From a bacterium (lineage in GTDB: Bacteria; Coprothermobacterota; Coprothermobacteria; Coprothermobacterales; JAADFF01), in the NCBI GenBank assembly GCA_027063755.1, contig JAMORD010000099.1, positions 1 to 6,903 of the forward strand: 6,903 nucleotides of DNA, written 5' to 3'. Numbering within the stretch: position 1 is the stretch's first letter; the number at the start of each line of letters is the position of its first letter. The notes below the pieces were generated by a model. That model saw only the letters and a program-made list of their open reading frames with translations. It did no database searches and was not told where the DNA came from. Position numbers and translations under genes: made by a program. Shown here in pieces: positions 1 through 6,375 of the stretch.

Positions 1-2098
1 CTACCTTAGATACACCTTTATCATCAGATGCACTGATCTCCACATCAAATGTCTTGTCTACTACTGTTCCATTGGCCGGTTTTACAAAGCTTACACTCGG
101 CGGATTGTCTGTTTCTTCTCCACCGCCACCACCGGATGTAGCTCCGCCGGAGAAAACAACAACAGAGAAAGGCTGTGGTCCATCAGGCACATTGTAGCCT
201 TTTACCTTAATGGTATAGGTCCCCTGTTGTGGTGAAGAAATATATACAACCTCCACATTATTCTTCCTATCAGGAGAAGAATAAATCATGTGATTACCAT
301 AGTAAGAAGATCCTGATGGAGTTGTCACTGTAAGGTCAAGGTCATTGACAAGATATGCAGAAGCCTGCGGAGAACCAGGATAATCTCTCCATACAAGAAC
401 AACCTTTACAGGTTTAGAAGTATCACTGACATTAAATGTATATGTCCAGCTATCACCGGTACTGAGAGCTCTCGTTTGAGATTCATCAAGAAGAATAAGA
501 CTACCATTCATAATATTATCCATATTGACTTCGCCCCAACCATAATCTGCAGAGACAACAGCATTACCCAGAGGTCTAGCAGTAGCGATAAGAAGGGCTT
601 TAACAAGAGAAGAAGACGGATTATTATAACCTTTAGCCTGCTGAAGCCACTGTCTAACAACAGCAGTGAAACCGGCGGTGATTGGAGTAGCCATGGATGT
701 ACCACCCATATATGCGTAATACTGATTGTAATTACCCCAGAAGTGATCATCAGGGGCAAGCGAAGAACGGGTAGACAAAATCCAAGTACCAGGCGCTACT
801 ACATCAGGTTTTATACGACCATCAGATGTCCAACCACGAGAAGAGAACAAGGCCATATCGTTGACACTGTCAGCATAAGAACCTTTATCTGGTCTATAGT
901 TTTCGGCAGCACCAACAGTAATACAATTTTTTGCAGTAGATGGTGGAGTGACGGTATTATATTCCACCTGACCATCTCTGTCATAATCACCGTCATTGCC
1001 TGCGGCAAAGAGAATCGTCATATCTGGGTGATTCCACATAAACTCATCTACCTGAGAAGACTGGGTATCATATTTATTCTGACAATACTGATATGGACAT
1101 CCCCAAGAATTTGTGTGAATACGAGCACCATCGTTATATGCTACCTGAAATGCGTCATTGAGATCATTGGGAAGTCCACCGAGTCCGTCATTAGAATCAA
1201 GCACAGACTGGAATATAATCTTGGCACCATAGGCCATACCCTTAATCTGGCCATCAGATGCTGCACCTGTTCCAACAACAGAACCCGCAACATGGGTACC
1301 ATGTCCATTGGGATCAGACCAGTCATTTGTTCTACCATATGCATAGGCTTTAATAAGCCTATCTTTGAGATCGGGATGAAGTGTAGATGCATTACCGGTA
1401 TCAAGACCGGTATCCATAATACCAACTATCTGATTTTCTCCGTGGTATCCATAATCCGTCCATGCCACAGGATTAACCTTTATAATCTTTGCTGCTTCAT
1501 CGTTGAATATAACATTCTGGGGTTTCATATCAATCCAATATACTGGTTCCCCATACACCTGTTCTATCATATCTATCATTTCTTCTATCATGTCATCAAA
1601 GTCGGAAATTCCCATAGATGCAAGAAGCTGCTGGATCTCAAGAAGATCACCAATAGGACCATATGCAACAACCCTATCATAATCTCCAGACTTAATAGCC
1701 TGCATGGCCTCGGGAGATATACGATACTTAGCACGATACTCATACACATTGCTAACAAAATTCATTTGCAAAGCTTTCTGCATCTGCTCCTTTGTGCCCT
1801 TCACAACAAATGCAAAGTCGGGAATATAATCACCAATCTCAATACCAAGGTTCTCAATAGCCTGTTTATACTCGGGCTTTACAGGACCACTAAACTGAAG
1901 AATGTAAAGACGAGATCCAGTTGTTCCGTAAGTACTTGCGGCAGATAGTTTCGGGGGCATTCCTGTTCTTAGTCTTAAAGTCGGCCCGGATTGTGTTGCC
2001 TGCTCGGCCCTAACCATAGGGGGAACGAAACTTATGCCCATGACGAGCATAGATAGGGAAATGATAACAACCAAAAACTTCTTCAATGTGCTCAACAT
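1..2098 (-). CDS. Secreted subtilisin-like serine protease (peptidase S8, Kp43-like), C-terminus outside window
   Basis: Extracellular endopeptidase. The reading frame runs from ATG at 2098-2096 through 699 codons to the left edge with no stop, so it is 3' partial. Residues 1-31 form a signal peptide: KK, a hydrophobic core, then a VRA cleavage site. Residues ~62-130 resemble an inhibitor-I9-type propeptide, followed by an acidic Met-rich stretch (MIEEMIDMIEQ). The catalytic domain spans ~220-485 with Asp229 (MDTGLDTG), His266 (NGHGTHVAG), oxyanion Asn368 (AAGNDG) and Ser468 (GGTSMATP), so the triad is intact. Residues ~545-650 (VNDLDLTVTTPSG region) match the beta-jelly-roll C-terminal domain of Kp43-type alkaline proteases. 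A Gly-rich linker (~650-662) leads into a bacterial Ig-like domain (PPSVSFVKPANG, ASDDKGVSKV). The start is supported by AGGAGGTG at 2110-2103. The gene is divergent from uppS. It probably works in peptide scavenging or surface processing (inferred). Confidence 0.95.
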   Translation of the reverse strand, partial: MLSTLKKFLVVIISLSMLVMGISFVPPMVRAEQATQSGPTLRLRTGMPPKLSAASTYGTTGSRLYILQFSGPVKPEYKQAIENLGIEIGDYIPDFAFVVKGTKEQMQKALQMNFVSNVYEYRAKYRISPEAMQAIKSGDYDRVVAYGPIGDLLEIQQLLASMGISDFDDMIEEMIDMIEQVYGEPVYWIDMKPQNVIFNDEAAKIIKVNPVAWTDYGYHGENQIVGIMDTGLDTGNASTLHPDLKDRLIKAYAYGRTNDWSDPNGHGTHVAGSVVGTGAASDGQIKGMAYGAKIIFQSVLDSNDGLGGLPNDLNDAFQVAYNDGARIHTNSWGCPYQYCQNKYDTQSSQVDEFMWNHPDMTILFAAGNDGDYDRDGQVEYNTVTPPSTAKNCITVGAAENYRPDKGSYADSVNDMALFSSRGWTSDGRIKPDVVAPGTWILSTRSSLAPDDHFWGNYNQYYAYMGGTSMATPITAGFTAVVRQWLQQAKGYNNPSSSLVKALLIATARPLGNAVVSADYGWGEVNMDNIMNGSLILLDESQTRALSTGDSWTYTFNVSDTSKPVKVVLVWRDYPGSPQASAYLVNDLDLTVTTPSGSSYYGNHMIYSSPDRKNNVEVVYISSPQQGTYTIKVKGYNVPDGPQPFSVVVFSGGATSGGGGGEETDNPPSVSFVKPANGTVVDKTFDVEISASDDKGVSKV

Positions 2099-2114
2099 AA
2101 CACACCTCCTAACA

Positions 2115-2128
2115 ATATGCTTGCATAT
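2115..2128. repeat. Inverted repeat ATATGC-TT-GCATAT near the protease transcription start
   Basis: Perfect 6-bp arms around a 2-bp spacer. It lies just downstream of the candidate -10 of the protease promoter, where transcription would begin, so protein binding here would be expected to repress. It shares the GCATAT core with the other repeats in the gap. Confidence 0.5.
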
Positions 2129-2132
2129 CTAA

Positions 2133-2162
2133 ATATTACAACTGCAACAATATACAAAGCAA
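2133..2162 (-). promoter_or_regulatory. Candidate sigma-A-type promoter for the S8 protease
   Basis: Read on the minus strand, TTGCTT (2162-2157) and TAATAT (2138-2133) are separated by 18 bp. This gives a start near 2126 and a leader of about 28 nt with the SD at 2110-2103. Such hexamers are easy to find in AT-rich DNA, so this is tentative. Confidence 0.35.
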
Positions 2163-2178
2163 TTTACACAAACATATT

Positions 2179-2191
2179 TTGCATATTGCAA
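2179..2191. repeat. Inverted repeat TTGCA-TAT-TGCAA
   Basis: Perfect 5-bp arms around a 3-bp spacer. It is located upstream of the candidate -35 of the protease promoter. It belongs to the same TGCA family as the repeats at 2115-2128 and 2243-2254, although the half-site spacing differs. Confidence 0.5.
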
Positions 2192-2242
2192 CCTACAAAC
2201 TGCATTTAAATATTAAATTTTTCCATTTACATGCAACATATA

Positions 2243-2254
2243 TTGCATATGCAA
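2243..2254. repeat. Perfect 12-bp palindrome TTGCATATGCAA
   Basis: This is the best-matching member of the TGCA repeat family in this gap. Its left half also serves as the right arm of ATGCAA-N6-TTGCAT (2231-2248), so two overlapping dimeric sites are possible. It ends two bases before the candidate uppS -35 hexamer, a position from which a bound regulator could affect polymerase. Function is inferred from placement. Confidence 0.55.
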
Positions 2255-2255
2255 A

Positions 2256-2285
2256 TTACATTCATTCCGAAAGTATAGATATAAT
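2256..2285 (+). promoter_or_regulatory. Candidate sigma-A-type promoter for uppS and the downstream operon
   Basis: TTACAT (2256-2261) and a consensus TATAAT (2280-2285) are separated by 18 bp, leaving a leader of roughly 70 nt before the uppS ATG. A second TATACT at 2340-2345 is too close to the SD (2351-2359) to be the main -10. Tentative because the region is AT-rich. Confidence 0.4.
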
Positions 2286-2363
2286 GCGAAAACAATCATT
2301 TGTATAAAACCTATATGCATTACCAAAATGAAAACATGATATACTCGTGTAGGAGGTGAAAAC

Positions 2364-3065
2364 ATGCTAAAGAGTGTTGGCTTTATCGTTGATGGTAATA
2401 GAAGATGGGCAAAAAAGAGAGGACTTCCCAAAATGGAGGGACATAGACAAGGATTTAATAGGGTATTGGATGTTATTGATTTTTTCCTGGAGAAAAGTCC
2501 TGAAAAAGTTGAAACCATTGTATTTTATCTATTCTCCACGGAAAACTGGAAACGGGAAGAATATGAGGTCAACTACCTCATGAACCTTGCATATGAAATG
2601 GCCAGAAAGAAAATGTCCACCTACATCTCTAAAGGTGTCAGGTTTGTACATATGGGGAGGAGAAACCCACTTCCACAGAAAGTACTTGATGTATTAGATG
2701 AGCTGGTGGAAAAGAGTAAACATAACACAAGGCTAACCGTCGGTTTAGCCATCAACTATGGAGGAAGACAGGAAATTCTTGATGCTGTTAATAAAATTGT
2801 AGACAAAGTAAGAAGTGGAGAAATACCAGATGATGTACCCATTAACATGGAGCTTATTGAACATTTCTTATATAATCCCGGGTTTGCCGATGTAGACCTC
2901 ATTGTAAGGACCAGCGGAGAGATGCGTATTTCTAATTTCTTGCTATGGCAAAGTGCTTATGCAGAGTTTATATTCTTGCCCAACTACTGGCCCGACATCA
3001 ATGATAATATACTCATACAAGTTATAGAGGAATTTAACCGCCGTCAGAGACGCTTTGGCAAGTAA
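2364..3065 (+). CDS. uppS: Undecaprenyl diphosphate synthase (cis-prenyltransferase)
   Basis: Condenses isopentenyl diphosphate units onto farnesyl diphosphate in cis, giving the C55 carrier lipid precursor for peptidoglycan and surface polysaccharide; it acts in the cytosol at the membrane. The 233 residues match the family along their whole length. Asp10 lies in VDGNRRWAKK (the catalytic Asp of the usual DGNGRWA motif, here with Arg in place of the second Gly). Also present are His27, FSTENW (57-62), NYGGRQEI (131-138), RTSGEMRISNF (182-192, diphosphate-binding Arg residues), AYAE (198-201, with the metal-binding Glu) and WPD (209-211). The N-terminus is short, starting only nine residues before Asp10. 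ATG is preceded by AGGAGGTGA at 2351-2359. It is separated from the usual frr/cdsA/dxr neighbours and instead precedes parA by 34 bp. The product chain length cannot be read from sequence. Confidence 0.92.
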   Translation: MLKSVGFIVDGNRRWAKKRGLPKMEGHRQGFNRVLDVIDFFLEKSPEKVETIVFYLFSTENWKREEYEVNYLMNLAYEMARKKMSTYISKGVRFVHMGRRNPLPQKVLDVLDELVEKSKHNTRLTVGLAINYGGRQEILDAVNKIVDKVRSGEIPDDVPINMELIEHFLYNPGFADVDLIVRTSGEMRISNFLLWQSAYAEFIFLPNYWPDINDNILIQVIEEFNRRQRRFGK

Positions 3066-3086
3066 AATATAATGGAATATATGTGC

Positions 3087-3093
3087 AGGAGGT
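3087..3093 (+). promoter_or_regulatory. Ribosome binding site fixing the GTG start of parA
   Basis: AGGAGGT lies 6 nt before GTG at 3100. This GTG puts the protein start directly before the conserved IVSVANQKGG motif, so it is the correct start although it is not ATG. Confidence 0.8.
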
Positions 3094-3099
3094 AAAACT

Positions 3100-3888
3100 G
3101 TGGCTATCGTATCGGTTGCAAACCAAAAAGGTGGTGTAGGGAAAACAACCTTAACGGTAAATTTGTCTGCAGCATTGACAAGTAGAGGTAAAAAGGTTCT
3201 TGTTGTAGATACAGACCCTCAGGGAAATGCAACAACATCCCTTATTGGACTGGAAGACCTTGATACAACGCTACTTGAAGTCGTTATGGACGATGCCGAT
3301 GTAGATAGCGCTATTATCTCCGTAGAAAAGTCTTTTGGCACTATACATTTGCTACCGGCTCCCCCTGATTTGGCTCTTGCCAACATTGAAATAGAAGGAG
3401 CTGGAACACTTTCATACATGAAAGATATTCTCCATCCGATAAAAAATTCATACGACTATATATTAATAGACACACCACCTTCTGTCAGTTCACTCATGTT
3501 ATCTTCTCTCATAGCTTCTGATGGTGTTATTGTGCCTTTACAGGCAGAGTTTTTAGCACTTGAAGGTCTCTCACAAATGTGGAAGCTTATGGAAACTATC
3601 AGAAATGGTATGAATCCGTTTCTTGAACTGATAGGTGTTGTAATTAACATGTGGGATCCCCGTACAATCTTGGCAAGACAAGTGCTTGAAGAAGTCAAAC
3701 GGGTGCTCGGAGACAAGGCATTTGAAACAGTGATACCACGCACCGTGCGTGTGGCAGAGGCACCATCTCACACAATGACACTTTTGGAATACGCTCCAGA
3801 TTCTAAGGCTACAACGGCATTCTTACAATTGGCAGAAGAGTTTCACCGCAGATGTCGGGAAATGTTTCAGGGGGTGAATGAAGCATGA
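3100..3888 (+). CDS. parA: Chromosome partitioning ATPase ParA/Soj
   Basis: Walker-type ATPase that dimerises on ATP, binds DNA nonspecifically and, with ParB, segregates origin regions; Soj proteins also modulate DnaA. The 262-residue protein has a deviant Walker A (K10-GGVGKTT-17 with signature Lys10), the switch region DTDPQGN (37-43), Walker B ILIDTPPS (121-128) and the C-terminal PRTVRVAEAPS motif (~213-223) typical of Soj. It lacks an N-terminal helix-turn-helix, so it is the chromosomal-type short form rather than a plasmid type Ia ParA. Start is GTG at 3100. Its end overlaps parB by 4 nt (ATGA at 3885-3888), so the two are translationally coupled. MinD is excluded by the Soj motifs, the parB partner and the lack of a membrane-targeting helix. 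Confidence 0.96.
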   Translation: MAIVSVANQKGGVGKTTLTVNLSAALTSRGKKVLVVDTDPQGNATTSLIGLEDLDTTLLEVVMDDADVDSAIISVEKSFGTIHLLPAPPDLALANIEIEGAGTLSYMKDILHPIKNSYDYILIDTPPSVSSLMLSSLIASDGVIVPLQAEFLALEGLSQMWKLMETIRNGMNPFLELIGVVINMWDPRTILARQVLEEVKRVLGDKAFETVIPRTVRVAEAPSHTMTLLEYAPDSKATTAFLQLAEEFHRRCREMFQGVNEA

Positions 3889-4754
3889 AAAAACGCAGAG
3901 GTCTTGGTCTCTCCCTTGAAAATATGATGGATGTGAAGAATACCGATGTTCGCAATATACCTCTTGACGATATTGAACCTTCACCATATCAGCCCAGACA
4001 AATATTCTCTGAAGAAGAAATCAACACATTGGCCCAATCTATACAAAAACATGGCCTTTTACAACCTATTGTTGTCAGGCGTAAAGGTGATAAATTTGAG
4101 ATTATTGCCGGTGAAAGACGCTACAGAGCCTTACAGAAACTGGGAAAGAAAATAGCCCCTGTTATTGTTGTCAATGTATCCGATAAGGAAGCTATGGCTC
4201 TGGCTATTATTGAAAATATAGAGCGCAAAGACCTAACATTGTGGGAAGTGGCATCATCCATTAAAAAACTCAAAGATGACATGGGGCTAACACTTGAAGA
4301 AATTGCCACTATGTTGGGAAAAAGTAAATCACATATATCCAATATACTGAGAATGTTTCAACTTTCAGACAATGTTTTGCAGCTTGTAAAAAAATATCCA
4401 AATAAGCTTACACTAAGCCATATAAAACTTCTCTTAGAAATTAAACAACCTCAATGGCAAATCACACTGGCAGAAAAAGTTGTATCTGAAGGTCTCTCTA
4501 CAAGACAACTGGAAGAAGAGGTTAACACCATTAAATATATCCAAGATGGTAAATTACCCGAAACACAAGATAAAGAGAACAAAACGGCGAAGAAAGATGA
4601 AACTGTAGACAGGTTGAGAAAACTTGCCAAGAAATACATTCCCATGAAATCCACTGTCAGAAGGGTAAAAAATGGATATAAGCTCATTATCAGCGTAGAC
4701 GATGAAGAGACAGCAGAAAAACTCATTGACTATCTCAAAAACTGGACAAAGTAA
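3885..4754 (+). CDS. parB: Chromosome partitioning protein ParB/Spo0J (CTPase DNA clamp)
   Basis: Centromere-binding protein that loads on parS sites, slides as a CTP-dependent clamp, recruits SMC and stimulates ParA. In 289 residues: a basic N-terminal ParA-contact motif (KKRRGLGLSL, 2-10), IEPSPYQPR (30-38), the CTP-binding GERRYRA (76-82), ENIERKDLTLWE (110-121), a helix-turn-helix at ~135-157 (TLEEIATMLGKSKSHISNIL), a charged linker (~220-245), and a C-terminal dimerisation domain to 289. Length and order are typical of chromosomal Spo0J. It starts within the parA stop (ATGA); GGGGGTGA at 3870-3877 is its likely SD. No complete parS (TGTTTCACGTGAAACA) was found in the window, so the sites must lie elsewhere. 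Confidence 0.95.
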   Translation: MKKRRGLGLSLENMMDVKNTDVRNIPLDDIEPSPYQPRQIFSEEEINTLAQSIQKHGLLQPIVVRRKGDKFEIIAGERRYRALQKLGKKIAPVIVVNVSDKEAMALAIIENIERKDLTLWEVASSIKKLKDDMGLTLEEIATMLGKSKSHISNILRMFQLSDNVLQLVKKYPNKLTLSHIKLLLEIKQPQWQITLAEKVVSEGLSTRQLEEEVNTIKYIQDGKLPETQDKENKTAKKDETVDRLRKLAKKYIPMKSTVRRVKNGYKLIISVDDEETAEKLIDYLKNWTK

Positions 4755-5682
4755 TGAGCTTATAGACAAAGCCCTGTCTGTTATTAGACAATATACAGAT
4801 GGAAAACAGGCCGTTGTTGCGTTTTCTGGTGGAATGGATAGTACCCTTGCCCTACTCCTGGCAAAAGAGGTTATTCCAAACATCACAGCAGTGCATATAG
4901 ACTGGGGCGATTTCACATATCCCACCATAAGAAAAAAAGTTAAATCAATAGTCAAACATTTTCACATACCCCTTCATGTCATATATGGCGACGAAGCCCT
5001 AAAACAGTTAGCTCACAGGGGCATATCATGTAATACTTGCACCCGTCATATAAAGTTAGGCACTATTAAACAATACTACCCCAATACCGTTATCATCACC
5101 GGTGCCAATCAAAGTGATTCATGGGGAAAGGGGGGCACATACTTCAACCCTCCATTCCTTGCCCCCTTAAAAGACTTCACCAAAGATGAAGAAATGAAAA
5201 TACTAAAAAATATTTATGGTATTACAGATTTTCATATAGGCATACATCCCGAAAGAGAAGGATGTATGCTTAGACACCTATGGATGCCAGATCGGGATGG
5301 CACTAAGACATTACTAACAGCCACCGTTAACCAAAAACTACTTGACTTTTTGGATAGCCATGGTATATCCCACTATCTTGCCAATGTTAAGGTTATAGGA
5401 AACAAAAGGGAAACCAAGCTTATCGTCAATGTTCTTCCCACTTTACCCCAAGAAACCAAAGAAAAGATAGACCATCTATTATCTCCATATGGACCAGTGT
5501 TATGGGGAGATACACTGTCATCACTAACCGCCGTTATCAACCCATCTCTTGACAATCAAAGAGGTAAAGAGTCTCTTAGGGCTATTATATTGGGAGAGCT
5601 GGCATCACACGATGCTGATATAACATTCATACGCTCCAAATCTGACTTTATAAGGCTCTTTCAGGTGGTAGATGCATTATGA
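4702..5682 (+). CDS. PP-loop ATP pyrophosphatase with CxxC...C cysteines (possible thiolase-like enzyme)
   Basis: Member of the N-type ATP pyrophosphatase (adenine nucleotide alpha-hydrolase-like) superfamily, which activates substrates by adenylation. The PP-loop is SGGMDS (42-47) after AVVAF, followed by a Rossmann-like strand AVHIDWGD (63-70). Cys110 and Cys113 form CNTC, and Cys188 (REGCMLRH) is a third Cys. ITGANQSDSWGKGG (132-145) sits where relatives carry TGHNxDD, and PLKDFTKDEEM follows as in tRNA thiolases. The last ~100 residues form a C-terminal region I do not recognise. The cysteine pattern resembles [4Fe-4S] tRNA thiolases such as TtcA/TtuA, but the substrate is unknown; a LarE or QueC relative is also possible. 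The ATG at 4702 overlaps parB by 53 nt and has no clear SD; TTG at 4726 is another option, and homology begins near residue 19. Its stop overlaps coaX (ATGA), implying coupling. Confidence 0.8.
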   Translation: MKRQQKNSLTISKTGQSNELIDKALSVIRQYTDGKQAVVAFSGGMDSTLALLLAKEVIPNITAVHIDWGDFTYPTIRKKVKSIVKHFHIPLHVIYGDEALKQLAHRGISCNTCTRHIKLGTIKQYYPNTVIITGANQSDSWGKGGTYFNPPFLAPLKDFTKDEEMKILKNIYGITDFHIGIHPEREGCMLRHLWMPDRDGTKTLLTATVNQKLLDFLDSHGISHYLANVKVIGNKRETKLIVNVLPTLPQETKEKIDHLLSPYGPVLWGDTLSSLTAVINPSLDNQRGKESLRAIILGELASHDADITFIRSKSDFIRLFQVVDAL

Positions 5683-6335
5683 TAGGCATAGACATAGGCA
5701 ATACCTTCACGAAAATATACGATTTATCACTAAATCCACCCGAGCTAATACACACCATACCAACGGGCCAAACCCTACAGCTAAGCAGCTGCGACATCAT
5801 CATAGCCAGTGTCAATAACATGGCTCTAAATAAGTGGCTAACACACTACCCCAATGCCACCGTTATCACCCGCGATATGCCGTGGTCTTTTCACATAGCC
5901 CCTGATGTCAATCTCTTTACTGTAGGTATAGACAGACTCCTTGCCATTAATGGCCTATCTATTTCATCGGCCCTCGTTGTTATGCTCGGCACAGCTACAG
6001 TGCTTAATGTCGTTATACAAAACACCTTTCTCGGAGGTGCCATAGCTCCCGGTGTAGATGCCATGTATGATGGTCTCATATCCAAAGCCCCAGGCCTTAA
6101 AAACTTTTGTCCCACACAAGGCTCCCACATAGGTAAGACATCAGAAGAGGCCATATATAGCGGCATATATTATACGCAGGCATTATGGATAGACAGATAT
6201 AACACCATAGTTGGAAATCTGCCCATTGTATACACCGGAGGAGCTTACAACAAACTAAAAGATATACTTCCCTGTGGAACATACATTCCCCACTTAATAG
6301 CCATCGGTATGCAGAAACTATATAGCCATCTGTAA
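5679..6335 (+). CDS. coaX: Type III pantothenate kinase (CoaX), divergent
   Basis: Phosphorylates pantothenate, the first step of coenzyme A synthesis, using the ASKHA-fold ATPase scaffold. Family marks in order: N-terminal phosphate loop DIGNTFTK (5-12), VGIDR (82-86) with the catalytic base Asp85, VVMLGTATVLNVV (100-112), FLGGAIAPGV (117-126), GKTSEEAIYSG (152-162) and YTGGA (185-189). At 218 residues it is shorter than the usual ~240-260. Two positions are unusual: Met102 replaces the Asp of VVDxGTAT that binds the monovalent cation, and Asn110 replaces the Asp of GTATTxD. Activity as a standard CoaX is therefore likely but not certain. The start overlaps the upstream stop (ATGA at 5679-5682), with AGGTGG at 5663-5668 as SD. 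Confidence 0.85.
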   Translation: MIGIDIGNTFTKIYDLSLNPPELIHTIPTGQTLQLSSCDIIIASVNNMALNKWLTHYPNATVITRDMPWSFHIAPDVNLFTVGIDRLLAINGLSISSALVVMLGTATVLNVVIQNTFLGGAIAPGVDAMYDGLISKAPGLKNFCPTQGSHIGKTSEEAIYSGIYYTQALWIDRYNTIVGNLPIVYTGGAYNKLKDILPCGTYIPHLIAIGMQKLYSHL

Positions 6336-6363
6336 GTTCCGATTATACATATGACTACACAGT

Positions 6364-6371
6364 GGAGGTGA
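6364..6371 (+). promoter_or_regulatory. Ribosome binding site of the secreted beta-sandwich protein
   Basis: GGAGGTGA ends 4 nt before ATG at 6376, a strong SD match that fixes this start. The 40-bp gap from coaX shows no terminator hairpin, so read-through from the operon is possible. Confidence 0.7.
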
Positions 6372-6375
6372 GAGC

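Larger units (their letters stand above)
2099..2363. promoter_or_regulatory. Divergent intergenic region with clustered TGCA-centred palindromes
   Basis: This AT-rich gap separates the S8 protease from uppS and contains no credible gene. TGCA occurs nine times, starting at 2122, 2143, 2180, 2187, 2201, 2232, 2244, 2250 and 2316. Most copies sit in inverted repeats: ATATGC-tt-GCATAT (2115-2128), TTGCA-tat-TGCAA (2179-2191), ATGCAA-N6-TTGCAT (2231-2248) and the perfect TTGCATATGCAA (2243-2254). The layout resembles multiple binding sites for a dimeric regulator controlling both divergent genes. The regulator is unknown and the role is inferred. No DnaA box of the TTATCCACA type was seen, so an origin is not supported. 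Confidence 0.6.

Noticed and set aside
476-1948. Long open frame of 490 codons on the plus strand
   Set aside because: It is antisense to the S8 protease, whose frame carries the signal peptide, catalytic triad and downstream domains. The plus-strand translation is Ile/Arg/Thr-rich, matches no family pattern I recognise and has no SD.
2099-2363. Possible replication origin near parAB
   Set aside because: AT-rich repeats are present but no DnaA boxes were seen and dnaA/dnaN are absent from the window. Operator sites explain the palindromes more simply.
2213-2518. Minus-strand 101-codon frame across the uppS start
   Set aside because: It runs antisense through the conserved N-terminus of uppS and the intergenic repeats, with no SD or recognisable motif.
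3863-3877. TGTTTCA half-site followed by GTGAA, resembling parS
   Set aside because: Only the left half of TGTTTCACGTGAAACA matches; the spacing and right half are wrong, and GGGGGTGA here is better explained as the parB SD. Other isolated half-sites (4354-4360, 3723-3729) are expected by chance.
4554-4955. Minus-strand 133-codon frame spanning the parB/PP-loop junction
   Set aside because: It is antisense to two well-supported genes; its apparent hydrophobicity comes from the complementary codons and no SD or family pattern is visible.
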